64,000 bases of DNA from Latrodectus hesperus (GCA_037975125.1 CM075850.1:125045057-125109056); one strand, 5' to 3'; counted from the stretch's first letter, positions 1-10,850 are shown. Notes: a model not told the origin generated them from the letters alone. Numbers and translations are program-made.

Positions 1-59
1 AGCCATACAAAAAGCGGAAATGACGTCACTTTACACGACATAGGAGACCATATTAACCC

Positions 60-226
60 TTCTCAAAGAAGAAAATATAAAAAAAATGTCCAAAGTATCC
101 ACGCTGACAGATGAGTATAAAGTGGACAGAAGTGCAATATCCATCGCGCATTGTTCAACTGTGGCTAAAATCGAACCCGGTACCTTTTCTTCTGAAGAAT
201 AATTTCCTACCACTAATCTTCCGTTC
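60..226 (-). mobile_element. Decayed SINE-G copy with tRNA-like head
   Basis: Read on the minus strand, the segment ends in a tRNA-like head whose B box is visible on the plus strand as 'aatcgaacccggtacc' near 170-185. Related strings ('gttcaactgtggct', 'cagcagtggctaggatcgaa') recur in the other SINE-G copies near 13.8 and 21.3 kb. No target duplication was found, and the copy is heavily mutated. Confidence 0.45.
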
Positions 227-1893
227 TCAAGAAAAGAAGTGCACCACAGAGGATCTGAAGAAATCCACCTAGGACCTGCCTTGATAGATGTACATGCATT
301 AAGCGCGACTATCATCATTCGCTGTGCAACAATATTGGGAATCGAACGTAAGCCTTTATTAAATGGAAGCATTTCTACTTCAAGTTACGGTATGTCTAAA
401 GCTATCTTTACTTATGGGACTACATAAACTCAATTTGTAAGCAATCTTATATAATAAAAAGGAACAATACACACACACAAATGATATTCATTCTAATAGC
501 TGACTTAAATATTCATCATTTGGTGAATGATGACGTTTATTACCAATATCTCAAATCTTCACTGTAAAGACATCGCCAAATCCTTTCTTATTCTAACAAA
601 TGAAGAGCATCTTCCAAAATTACATGTCGGAATCAGCAACACGAATGAGTTAACAAACGTGCACGATTCATTGCTGATGAATAATTCATTTCGGTTGCAG
701 TTACTGGTTTAGACTTTGTAATTTTCAGACATTCGACGTTTACATTACCGAACGCTTCATTGACGAAACGTAAGAAGACAGAACATGTTCCCTTACTCCG
801 TCCCACTCTGATGAATTAAGACTGCATTCAATACGAGAATATGATCGCTTCAGGGTGGAAGGGGTGCATAAAGTGTAAGACGATTTATATTTTGATGAAT
901 GACCCATTTCCCCACGCTGACCGCTCATTCCTTATGGGATCCTCTTTCAAGAATGTGGACGCATTCATCAAAATTATTCGGTGTTCTATTTCTTCCATCC
1001 CCCCTTGCAAACAGCTTGGAAGTCCATTTCTTCAAATGAAATTGAATTATGTGAATTAGTATAAATATAAAAATGCCAGTAACAGGAATTATGACAAAGC
1101 GGAAAAAAATGTAGTTCTGGAGTACGACAGTCCATCAGTTCGATACCACACTCCGTTGAGAATGATGGAGTTAAGACAACTTATGCGTACTAAACATTTA
1201 GTAGATTTAATTCCTTTCTACAAGTGTGAAGTGGAAGATTCGAGAAGAAGGTACCGATTCAGGTGTCGTCTTGCCTTTTTTCAGGATTGAAAATGACAAG
1301 ATGGCTGAATATGTTTAATACTTTTGATTGACTGAAATACAGAAAGTGGAAAGAAGCGCAGTTTATAAATAAATGCCTTGTATTATGGTATCCAAGGGGG
1401 AAAATGCAATAATAAGCGTATTGCAGAAGCTAACCGAACCAAATCATGGACAAATTCATGTTCTTTAATTGTGTCTCTTTTGCATTCAAATTAGGTATTT
1501 TCTTTCTTAAAGCAACACTATATCAAAAATGTAAATTAAAGACATAATTAGTAACAATATTAATTAATTAAAAAAATTTTAATGATTTATAAAACAACAC
1601 TAAACAAAAGACCAGGAACAAGCAAATCATTTAAAAAAATGTAAACAAAATATTTTTAAGATAAAAACATGTTCTAGACCAGACGTAAAAAGCAATAATT
1701 ACTAAATATTTTTGTAAAACATGAATAAAAAATCGGTTTATAAATAATCATAATTTACAACCGTTATAAGGATACATTAAATGTCTGACAGTAACTTAGG
1801 GTTCTGACTACCTTTAGACAAAAAAAGGTTTGATATAAGTTACTAACCGACAACCGGCTGTTGTATTTTTAACATGCACGTCAGCCAAAGTAA
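227..1893. other. AT-rich DNA, no gene seen
   Basis: Only short unrelated frames occur here. A more complex patch at 780-1020 has no recognised motif. The rest is A/T-rich low-complexity sequence. Confidence 0.5.
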
Positions 1894-1928
1894 GCCGAGC
1901 TGGCAGCCGAATGGTTAATGCTCTTGCC
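1894..1928 (+). mobile_element. Truncated SINE-A head
   Basis: The segment starts 'gccgagctggcagccgaatg' and continues to 'gctcttgcc', matching the tRNA-like 5' head of the full SINE-A at 15976-16156. It breaks off before the B box. What follows is a tandem duplication, not SINE body. Confidence 0.75.
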
Positions 1929-2002
1929 ACTACGATACTGTATAATGATCAGAATAAAAGATTTTGCCACTACGATAATGTTATAATGATCAGAATAAAA
2001 GG
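1924..2002 (+). repeat. Two-copy 40-bp tandem duplication
   Basis: A unit beginning 'ttgccactacgata' and ending 'gatcagaataaaag' occurs at 1924-1963 and again at 1964-2002. The copies differ by a c/a substitution and a one-base indel. The first copy begins inside the truncated SINE-A head, so the duplication includes its last bases. Confidence 0.85.
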
Positions 2003-3450
2003 AAATCCAGGGTACGACATGGGCCGAATGTTGTGGGTGAGAAGTAACTGCCACCCCAATTCATTCAATTTTCCCAGTGTTCGTCTTGCATAGTGTGGTT
2101 TTTCATTGTCGTGCTGCAGAATGATGCTGTGATGTCATGAACCAGTCGTTTCCAGGATCGTTCAATAACATAAAATATATTCAATTTGGACGACACGTTT
2201 ATTTCACATTAATATATATATATAACATTAATTATTATCACAAACATAAATTTAGACGATTCTTTCTACATAATTCAAAACACATGTATTTTCCATTGCC
2301 TGGAAGCGGGACCTCCGCTATTCGTATTCACACACAACCCCACCGTTCCTCTCGCTCCGACACACTCCCACTATGCCTCTTGTGTCTCATACATCGGCAC
2401 AATACATGTCTCATACATCGGCTCATACATCGGCACGAAATCGAAAGTTCTCCTTTCCGTTAAGTACTTGATTTTCACAGACGCCTTTTCTGTTGTTAAT
2501 TGCCGGATATTTTTTCATTGAAGATTGGTTCCCTCGATCCAATTGTTCTCAACAAAAGTCTGCGTTAAGAGTTTCTCCAGATTTCAGCATTACAAAATGA
2601 ACAGTTTCGCGAATAACCCACCAAACACACAGAAGTAAGGAGATATGTATGTTATGTTAAAATAAACATCACCAACACGATATTATCTCCTTCAAACAAT
2701 TTTATTCAATTTCCTTTACTATTGAAGACATTCTAAAATTTCCAATCGTGTACTACTCGCATAGCACACTCTTCACTTCTGATCCCTCTTACTAGGATTA
2801 CAAAAATTTACTTGGCGCGATGACACCTAACTCTGGGATTCACCACAGAAGTAAGTTTTTGGGATACAAACCTGGCTTCTCAGTACTGCTTTGTGATTTA
2901 TTTGGAGAGAGTTGCTGCGCTTTGGATTATCATAAAGACCATATTCTTTTGTCACCGGTGATCAAACAGTCAGAAAACGATTCTGTATGGTGCCATTAAA
3001 ACAATACGTTGTCCGTTATGGATCGTTTGGCTTTGTACTTTTCAGATAGATTATGGGAGTCCCAAACACCTGTTCTGTTTATTTTTTCCAATCTGTTATA
3101 AATATTCCTATAGGGTCCACCAAGGTTGTTCCTAGATTGTTTGACATGAATTTGCTTCCACTTCTGCCTTTAGCTTGTCATTGTCTAATGTTGTTAAATT
3201 TCCTGATCGATAGTGTAGTCCGAGAGATCAAAAATACCAGATCTTACTAAAAGAAACCATCTTTGGCATTACGAACGTATAAAGCACTTGGATAAATATT
3301 GCAAATATGTTTTTGATCACAATTGTTGCGTTAGTACCCTGCGAAACTCAAAAAGCATGCAATGTTGAATATGCTTTTCTGGTATTTGGCCGGTTATTTC
3401 ACTTAAAATTCAAAAAAAAATTTAATATTGAATTATTTAGAAGTGAACCA
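2003..3450. other. Intergenic DNA, no gene seen; one short tandem repeat
   Basis: The interval contains three copies of 'ctcatacatcggc' at 2386-2398, 2410-2422 and 2422-2434. A 108-codon frame at 2137-2463 has no recognisable domain and runs through this repeat, so it is not called as a gene. Confidence 0.55.
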
Positions 3451-3535
3451 GCAGACGATACATAGAAAGCAGACGATATCAAAAGATGAAAAGGTCAGCT
3501 GAAATTACATAAAAATGAAAGCAGACGATATCATA
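3451..3535 (+). repeat. Short direct repeats 'gcagacgata'
   Basis: The decamer 'gcagacgata' appears three times in about 85 bases. Two copies share the longer string 'aaagcagacgatatca' and lie about 53 bases apart. This looks like a small degenerate tandem duplication. Confidence 0.6.
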
Positions 3536-4289
3536 AATTGACTTGACCTGACAAATGGCAATCAAATATCGATATCCGCAGAAACGACATTACTTTTCGG
3601 TTCCCTTAACACAAATCTCTAACATATTGTAATTACAAAAAGAGAAATTATTATAAAGCTTTTATTATTAACCATTCTCTTGCAATTATCTTTACCAAAA
3701 ATTTATTTGCAGCATTATAGTAAACGCTTTTATAGAAAGCAATCCTTTGTACAGCAAAGAGCTTAAAGTTAAAAATAATAAATTCATTAATAAATCACTT
3801 TTTTAAAATATGTTTATGAATATATTCGAACATAAATAAAAGAAGTGTTTCACTGACATAGTATCATTATATTTTCAAATGAAAAATAAATAAAGCAATT
3901 AATCATTTTAATTTTTGCAATTTCTGTTTACAATTCGGAATATCATTTTAAGGATGACAATTTAAATTCAAATCATATATGGAAATAAAAGGAAAATAAA
4001 GACCTACGAGCAAGTGTTGAGTTTATAATGCATTCCGGGGGGAGGAACTCCCTAATGAATAATGATATTCAGTAGCTCTAAAATTTCAGAATTAATTCAT
4101 GTCTGCCGTGAAATTTTAAATTAATGTTCTCTGGATTAGATTCTGTGATGACGAAATGAACCGTAGAATATGGAAATTAATCTGGCGTTTGTTGGCCTCT
4201 CGTCAACATATTATAAATTCGAACTTTTCCTTCATAAATTCTAATAGTGCGGTATTTTTCAAGACTAAAAAATTCAGTAACACAACGTT
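3536..4289. other. AT-rich DNA, no gene seen
   Basis: Low-complexity A/T-rich sequence with no recognisable element or coding frame. Confidence 0.5.
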
Positions 4290-5180
4290 TAGGGAAACAA
4301 CAAATTATTTATTTTATAAAATACAATTTAGATGTAATTTATTGAATAATACAATTATAATAAATAAACACGTCTTTCATTATTCCGCAATAAACATGCT
4401 CATATAGTTATTATGCTTTATTTGCTTTATTGCTTAAAGCATATTATCATATGCTTTATTTATATATATGAAGTTCAGCTTTATTAGAACGATTTTTATT
4501 TGTATGGTCACTTGAATTTTATCCTTGTTCAAAAATTTCGCATTATGTATGTAACGAATTATGTATTAATCAAAAAAATTAATTCGTCATAATTTATTTT
4601 TTGATTAATATATGTTCGTAAATAAATTTAAAACCATAATTGTTTTACGCAAGAACAAATATGCTTTCTGTAAAATACATTTTAAATGTGGATAATATAA
4701 TAATTAATAAATAAACACGTTTTCCATTAATCCACATTAGACATGCACATAGGATCGGTAATTATTTATACCTAGCTGAATTTTATAAGAACGAATTCTA
4801 TTTTTATGGTCAACTAAATTTTATCGTTGTTCAGAAATTTTATAATTAATTGTTTGAGTAATACATATATAAATAAATTTAAAATAATTATTTTAAGCAA
4901 AAACAATTATTCATTGTGTAAAATATACTTTAAACGTAATTTATTGCATAATACCATTATAAATAAATAAATACATCCTTCATTATTCCTTAATCAACAT
5001 GCTCTTAGAAAGGTTACTCATTTATAGTAAGTAGTTGAATTTTATCAGATCAATTTTTGCTTGTGTTGACTCTTAAATTTTATCATTGTTTCAAAGTTTT
5101 ATCTTCATAATTTTTTGTTTAAATATATGATACATTCATAAATAAATTTAAAACCACAATTATTTTACGTAAGGAACGTA
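4290..5180 (+). repeat. Diverged AT-rich tandem array, about three units
   Basis: Three related blocks follow each other. Anchors of the type 'aaaatacattttaaatgt' lie near 4318, 4673 and 4919, each followed within about 60 bases by 'aataaataaacacgt' or a close variant. A second anchor ('aaaaccataattgttttacg' and variants) lies near 4629, 4879 and 5149. The period is about 250-270 bases, with an insertion in the first unit. Units differ at many positions, so this is an old satellite-like array. The frame at 4156-4407 crosses it and is not a gene. Confidence 0.7.
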
Positions 5181-5304
5181 TACGATATAGCATTATTCAT
5201 GAATACTTAATCTAATGTATTATAAAATAAAAGATGGATCTGAAAATAACTCAATATATCTTAATTTCGTTGTAATATAATGTCTTATTATTGAGAATGA
5301 ATAT

Positions 5305-5880
5305 TGTTACAAATTTATAAATAATGATTATATTTGTCTTAAAATATCTCAGACAGATCGGAAATTCTCACATTTTTGGGCAAAAATTGCGGTATTTAGA
5401 GGTGTTGTAGTTTAAAAGCGGATTTCCTAATGATTTGGCGACTTGGCGACAGTTGGCGAGATTCTTGGCGACTTGGCGAGAAATTGATACTTCTGGAAAC
5501 ATCCATCACCTAAGCTCTAGGACCAATATTTTTCGAGATAGCCTAGAAGCTTCCAGAACCTTGGCGAAATTGGTAGATTTCTCCGCCAAGTCAGGTATAA
5601 ATACCGCAGCCCGACATGGAAGAGTCAGAGTTTTTGTGAAGACAGTCAGTGAGTGAATACGATTAGTTGTGACTGCGAGTGGTTCTCTGTCTGAGGTATT
5701 TGAGACCTGTGATTAGAAGCTGTTTCTTATTATATCTGACGAATTGTAGCTGTATAATTGTGATTGTAACAGCGGGAAAATCGTTTATCTAGTGAGATTT
5801 TTACTAATAAAAGTCTTGTGTTCATTAAGTGGTTGCTTTATTCAACTCTCAATCGACACGAACCCGTGAAGCTCGGTACA
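5305..5880 (+). mobile_element. Solo LTR of an LTR retrotransposon
   Basis: The 576-bp segment begins TGTTAC and ends GGTACA, the usual TG...CA form, and is flanked by the 4-bp duplication ATAT (5301-5304 and 5881-5884). Inside are a TATA box (TATAAATA, 5596-5603), a likely start near 5625 and a polyA signal AATAAA (5806-5811), in the order expected of U3-R-U5. The upstream part carries 'ttggcga' five times between 5435 and 5479 and again at 5561. No primer binding site, internal region or second LTR follows, so this is what LTR-LTR recombination would leave. A 4-bp duplication fits Ty3/Gypsy or similar; the family is not identified. Confidence 0.78.
5435..5567 (+). promoter_or_regulatory. 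Heptamer repeat block in LTR U3
   Basis: Six copies of 'ttggcga' lie at 5435, 5443, 5453, 5465, 5473 and 5561, just upstream of the LTR TATA box. Their clustering and position suggest a promoter-proximal enhancer array, which is an inference. Confidence 0.5.
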
Positions 5881-6660
5881 ATATGCAATTGAATTGAATG
5901 CAAATGCCAGGGTTAAGACATTACAGGCTCTGGTAGCGAGCACTAAAATCCGTGCGGTCTGGGTATGCAGCTCAATTCTTCATGACAAGAAAGGACGAAG
6001 ATTCGATTAAAGGGATTCCGACTCTCCATATCCCCATAGATGAGATCCTGGTCATCCCACGGCTGCCTCCAGGTGGCGCCAAGACAGTTAAGAAAGTGAG
6101 TAGGACTGGCAGAAAGGGAACAAGAGCAAAGAGAGAAAATCCTGTCCTCATTCAATAATCGCAAATATTTTAGTGGATCCCTGCTATATCTCGCGATGGG
6201 TCAAATGAAAAGACCAGGGGTCATATTGTGACAGGGACTGACCAGGACTATTGGCAGTATAACAAAGGGAAGCATAAACAGGTGGAAAACAACATACAGA
6301 GAGCAATTGCTGCATCGAAATACTTGTAAAGTTGCTTATGGACTAGTATTATTAATTTAAGTGGTGTGAGATTTCGTTCCGGAACTTTTCTCGCTTCAAG
6401 AAGGAAGCATATGATATTTCCTACTTTTGAAATTACCAACTGTGCGTGGGAATAAGAAATATATATTTACGGCAAAGTGAGCCGTTTGCACAATATGGAC
6501 CGTTTGTATACATAAAAGAATATTTGTAATGATTAAATTGATAATTATATTTCATATGTAACTTTAAAAATTTCTAACAATTTTTACGAATACTACTCGA
6601 AACAAATGTATGAAAATAATTCCTTTCTATTTCAGATGATAATGGGAACTTCGATGCTGA
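5881..6660. other. Unassigned DNA between LTR and LINE
   Basis: The part from 5930 to 6180 is more complex than its surroundings and contains a 68-codon frame (5952-6158) with no recognised domain. A GTGAGT string at 6094-6099 resembles a splice donor, but no acceptor or homology supports an exon. It may belong to an unrecognised repeat. Confidence 0.35.
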
Positions 6661-6675
6661 TCATGTATATATATA

Positions 6676-6707
6676 CCAGGAACCAGGGGGTACGTGTACC
6701 TTCCTGG
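6676..6707 (+). repeat. Hairpin at presumed LINE 5' end
   Basis: CCAGGAA at 6676-6682 pairs with TTCCTGG at 6701-6707, and inner arms GGTAC/GTACC pair around a 2-base loop. An unpaired CCAGGG bulges from the 5' arm. It lies at the very start of the presumed LINE leader. Confidence 0.6.
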
Positions 6708-7420
6708 GGCTTGAGCAGCCACCAGGCGCGTCGGCAAGTGGTGGATAGCCGAATGTCCTGTAGGAATGACAGGATAGCCTTGATCATAGAATCAGAGGCC
6801 GCGAACCAGCTCCCATAAACCCTGGTGTTATGCGATCCGTGCCTAGGGCTAATTGGCACCGCGGTATTGGTGTCTTAACGGAGCCTCTAGTTGCTTGGCG
6901 AACTTCTAGAGTAATTTGCCTTGCCCAGTAACTCAGGCAATGCTGGGTGGACTTATATTACCTGAGCTTATTAATTGTTATCTTGTGGCTGAAAAGACAC
7001 AAGGAGTAACAAACCTTTCTGCATTTGCAGGTGAAGCCTCTGAAGTAGACCTTGCTGAAAAAGACAAGGGAACTCAGAGGCAATCTTGTAAAGGGGCAGC
7101 AATGAATCCTTCACTTTAGGTAGAAATGACCTCCAAACCATCTTCTTCTGGTGAAAGTCAGGAAGCTATTCCTAGCATGACTGACTTTCTGACCAGATGG
7201 GACTGTTTCAGCAAGACCTTATCTGCTGGAAATGTCATATGCAAGAGGAAACGGCAGAGCATGTCATTGACGAATGTGAGGCTCTTGCCCTCCTAGATTA
7301 ACTTCTTTAGGCTTCATCCATACTAGAGAGTTACACCTAGACTCCATTAAAGGGTTATCGGACTTTATTAGTAAAGTGGTTGACCCGAGCAACTGGAACT
7401 AGGAAACATTGGGTTTGGAG

Positions 7421-7421
<1 letters not shown>
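6676..7421 (+). mobile_element. Internally deleted LINE-1 element (5' leader joined to 3' end)
   Basis: From about 7197 the sequence matches the 3' part of LINE-1 as seen at 29621-29840, including 'gactgtttcagcaagac' and 'aaacattgggtttggagtt'. The preceding ~520 bases occur in no other copy here. They begin with a hairpin (6676-6707) and lead to an ATG at 7126 opening an Ser/Thr-rich frame of about 25 codons (MTSKPSSSGES...). I read this as the 5' leader and first codons of ORF1. The junction lies in 'atgggactg', which the intact 3' copy also contains, so short homology could have guided the deletion. The two halves are joined out of frame. (TA)n lies immediately on both sides, and the usual 3' UTR with GAA tail is missing. 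Confidence 0.6.

Positions 7422-7487
<66 letters not shown>
7422..7487. repeat. (TA)n microsatellite
   Basis: Uninterrupted alternating TA directly follows the LINE 3' fragment. The Tyr/Ile-alternating frame through it is an artefact. Confidence 0.95.
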
Positions 7488-7490
<3 letters not shown>

Positions 7491-8370
7491 GTGCAATATA
7501 AATATATATATATTCAAATTATTCATATATATATGAACAATTTGCAATCCCGAATTTTAAACATAAAGCATTGAATGCACAGTATTTTACAAATATACAC
7601 ACACAGCACAGAAAATGATGTAAACAATTTTAGCTGAGGAATCTGTTTTTTGTCTGAAATCCACAATAGAGAACAGAAAGTAAAAAATCTAAAATATGTC
7701 AAAAAGCATGAGGAAATAAAAGAGAAATGGAAATTCTTCCGACAATCCATATCTGGCAACAACGACCGCTTTCAGCCCCATCTCCCCTGCAACCTTCGTT
7801 TCACGTTCTTTTGCTCTATTCGGCATTTCCCTTCCAATTTTTGCTCAGCTCCTTTTTTTCTATGAAGAAGTTGGAGGGAAGAATTCGCAATATATTATTT
7901 TTTGTTGCATTTTCACATAGAGAGAAATTTCGTGTTATTTTTCCTCACACAAAGATGGCGCTGCATTTTCTCAACACACACATGTTTTTTTCTTTAAAAA
8001 AGGTCACAAATTGCTTATTTTATTTTTGGGGAAATGTTTGAACGTGCGCTTTATTATTCGTTTTCAAACTATGGTAAAATATCTGAATAAATATGTGAGA
8101 ATTTTTATGTATGTAGAGATATTATTCTAAATGCAGGCCCAGTATATACGTAACTCATCAGGTGATGTTGTAACTAATCCTGATTGGCTTAAATTTCACC
8201 ATCCATTGAAAATGCAGAAAATGTTATACTTGTTAACAATATGTTTGATATTAAAAAAGTAATTGAAAATATAGTTTTAATAAGCTAAGTTAGTTAATTG
8301 TGATGTATTTTCCAACAGTACGTTTTCTGACAGATATGGTTACTAAACGCAGCTCCCAGCTTCTTAATTT
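7488..8370. other. Intergenic DNA with a complex island at 7730-8000
   Basis: The island at about 7730-8000 has balanced, non-repetitive composition. Frames there (7727-8041 and 7650-7865) overlap each other in different registers and show no recognisable domain. It could be a conserved noncoding element or an exon of an unknown gene; nothing decides this. Confidence 0.35.
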
Positions 8371-8374
8371 TGAA

Positions 8375-8500
8375 ACAAATCTAAATGACGAAGTCGATAC
8401 CTGAGCTGGTACACTCCTCTCCACTTGACACCAACGACATGATACTGAATTTTCGGAACATTCTACATTTGAAATCCCATTCAACATAAAGGTCTTTGAC
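8375..8500 (-). mobile_element. Decayed SINE-F copy
   Basis: The diagnostic module appears as 'gtcgatacctgagctgg' followed by 'actcctctccacttgaca', as in the better copies near 35.6 and 55.8 kb. The tRNA-like head is not clear. Confidence 0.55.
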
Positions 8501-8540
8501 TGGCAAATCTTAAATGTATGTATATAAGCAGACCCCAGAT

Positions 8541-8811
8541 CACTGTTTCTCAAATTTTTTTGTCACGGCACACTTTAAATGGGGTTTCAAATATTGGCGG
8601 TACTCCAAGAAAATGATAAGTTGATAAGCTGTTTAAAACTTAACTGTAAGACACTGTGTAAAATAGGTTATGTTAATCGTTTTAGATATAAACAACAGTA
8701 CATTATTTACATTATTTGCAATGAAAAAACATTATAAATTTTATAATATGCATTTCTAAATTTTAGCAGTACACTTTAACAATTTGGCGGCATAGTGGTG
8801 GAGAATCACCA
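8541..8811 (+). mobile_element. Non-autonomous hAT-like element, decayed
   Basis: The left end reads 'cactgtttctcaaattt' then 'cacggcacactttaaa', and the right end reads 'ggcggcatagtggtggagaa' then 'tcacca'. These are imperfect inverted complements and resemble hAT termini of the type CAGTG-TTCTCAA with 'gcggcacac' inside. No coding remains and no clean 8-bp target duplication was seen, so the class is tentative. Confidence 0.5.
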
Positions 8812-8879
8812 TTCTAGTCGTCTTCTCCTAAAAGGCTATCATATTAGTTCAAAAATGTGAATTAGAGAATACTAGCTAC

Positions 8880-9287
8880 TTGACGTTGAAGGAAGAGCAA
8901 ACATTGGCGATTTTTGAAAGAAAGGTCCTAAGAACTATTTTTGGTGCTGTCCTGGAAAATAACACCTGACGAAAAAGGTATAACTTTGAACTGTACAAAA
9001 TCTATGGAGAAGAAGACATCATTAAATCAATGAAACTATCTAGAATGAGATGGGCAGGCCATCTCATGAGAATGAGTACAGAGAGAACACCCATAAAGGT
9101 CTTCAACACCACCCCTTTCTGTAGTAGACCAAGAGGAAGACCCAAAAAGAGATGGAAGGACTGCCTGGAAGAAGACTTCAACATACTTAAAGTCAAGAAC
9201 TGGAGGTCGATTTCTAGAAAAGGGGCGGAATGACAGAGACTTCTGAAGAAGGCCAAGGCCCACAAAGGGCTGTCGTGCCAATGTTGA
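8880..9287 (+). pseudogene. C-terminal reverse-transcriptase fragment, two nonsense codons
   Basis: One frame reads across the whole insert: a segment LTLKEEQTLAIFERKVLR, then KLSRMRWAGHLMRM, then the basic motif RPRGRPKKRWKDCLEEDF, closing KKAKAHKGLSCQC before three TGA codons. The RMRWAGH and RPRGRP-KRW motifs are typical of the C-terminus of endonuclease-reverse transcriptases in animal LINEs. In-frame TGA codons lie at 8967-8969 and 9231-9233. Both sit where family members usually have Trp, so each is explained by a TGG to TGA change. The polymerase and endonuclease domains are absent, so the copy is dead. Confidence 0.8.
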
Positions 9288-9294
9288 TGATGAT
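8880..9294 (+). mobile_element. 5'-truncated RTE-like LINE with exact ends
   Basis: The insertion is flanked by GAATACTAGCTAC (8867-8879) and GAATACTCGCTAC (9295-9307), a 13-bp duplication with one mismatch. It ends in a short TGATGATGATG tail, as RTE-type LINEs often do. It carries only the C-terminal end of the endonuclease-reverse transcriptase protein, consistent with 5' truncation during target-primed reverse transcription. Confidence 0.85.
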
Positions 9295-9479
9295 GAATAC
9301 TCGCTACAATTTCTTGGAGTTGTTGAAAAACAAAAGCAGTAGTGATGAAGACCGTCTGTTTATATATCATCTATCCAAAGATCAGGTGACAGAGTTTATG
9401 CAATTTTATTGGTTGCAATTTAATTACCTCTCATCGTAGCAGTGGAGCAGCGAAGTGGAAGGTATAAAGCTCAATACTA

Positions 9480-9690
9480 GCCTCTGATTAACAAAGGGGA
9501 ACGGATGTTTCGGTTTTTATTTTCTACATACACATCTATCGGGAGCAATTGTTTGCGTGATTTCATGGTTTAAGCTTTTACAGCACATAATATGGCCCAA
9601 TATCCATGAATAATACTCCAAGATGTTAAAGACGCTCTCGAGGGATTTACGAGAATTTTATAACGATCGTAGAGGTACGATTATTACAGT
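9480..9690 (+). mobile_element. Decayed SINE-G body
   Basis: The run 'ctacatacacatctatcggg', 'gattttcatgg'-like text and 'aatatggcccaatatccatg' parallels the SINE-G bodies at 23.2 and 47.7 kb. The head is not resolved and no target duplication is visible. Confidence 0.45.
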
Positions 9691-9984
9691 ATCAACACTG
9701 AATAAAAATACAAATTTATATATTTCTTCTGATTGTTTAAAATTAAGTAGTAGTGGTGAATAAGAGACAACCCCAGTTTGCAAATAATCTAATCTAACTT
9801 ATGACCATCGTGTTGAAAGGATCTACACAAAACAGCCAATTGAGAATGGATGTGTTTTCGTTCTTATAATGTAGTGATTTGTGGAAAAGTTGGTATTTTG
9901 TATATAATCCCCATTACTGAACGATGTTGTAAGGCGTTTGAACAAACTAATTATATTTCCTTAAAAGAAAAACCCTTAACAGGT

Positions 9985-10165
9985 TGTGCACCCCACTCAC
10001 GTCACAAGGAAAGGCAACCAGGAAATTTTCCAAGCATTTACTTTGACAGACCTGCAAGCAGAAAAGCGACTGACACCTTCAGTTACTTTAGAGTGGCGAA
10101 GATCGAACTTGGCACCCTTCATTTTAAAGTGAGCAGAGTTATCAATACAGTGTGCCACAGTTTAT
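9985..10165 (-). mobile_element. Decayed SINE-G copy
   Basis: Minus-strand copy. 'gtcacaaggaaaggcaacca' and 'ggaaattttccaagca' match the SINE-G middle, and 'gatcgaacttggcaccctt' is the degenerate B-box side of the tRNA-like head. Confidence 0.5.
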
Positions 10166-10329
10166 ATTTTTTATGATGTTTTCAAGAAAGACCGCTTAGA
10201 TCAGTAACCTAGAAATAAGGTTCTCGTTTGAAATGGATAATATAGGGCTTGATCTCAAACAGAACAAGTAGCTGGCGATTTCTGCTGCGTTTCCCGTGAA
10301 ATGTGGAAATGAAACACCTGAAAGCAGTT

Positions 10330-10560
10330 GTAAGGCCTTCGTATATCTGCTCATGAATGTCACCCAGAAGATTTTTTCATAGACAGTATGTTGCACGCCT
10401 ATATCACAAGGGAGAAAGAAGAGTGGAAAGAATTTCAATTCCAGTGCTGACACGTGCAAAACCAAAATCGCAATATCTCTCTTCCTCTTTTTCAACAATG
10501 TTGGGATAGAACCCAGTAACTTCCAATGGTCCTATCACTCGGCCGCGAGTAGGATGCATT
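10330..10560 (-). mobile_element. Decayed tRNA-headed SINE
   Basis: At 10501-10550, 'gggatagaacccagtaactt' and 'tcggccgcgagtagg' read on the minus strand as a tRNA-like head with B box. The body toward 10330 is too diverged to assign to a family. Confidence 0.4.
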
Positions 10561-10850
10561 GCCACCACGTAAAGGAGAGCTCAACTGATGAGGCATTTTG
10601 TATTCAGGGCTTTTGGGAGGGCACTTTACAAGTAGTCGCAAAAAGAGAAACTGGCACTCACTTGGTCTGAGGAGCTATACGAAACATTATAAAGGAGGAT
10701 GCACCGCCTGTCCTTCAAGGTCTTCTTCTACTTCCAAGAGCATTATATCACTACTAAGCCGTAACGAGCGCTCATGTTTCCTTCTCTTAGAGGGGAACAT
10801 CTAACGATATAGGCTTGTTGCAAACCATCTTAATATGTGTTTTCAATAAT

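Noticed and set aside
2386..2434. Short direct repeats as a CRISPR-like array
   Set aside because: Only three 13-base units with almost no spacer; a simple tandem duplication.
5952..6158. 68-codon protein with downstream splice donor
   Set aside because: No homology recognised and no acceptor; kept only as an unassigned segment.
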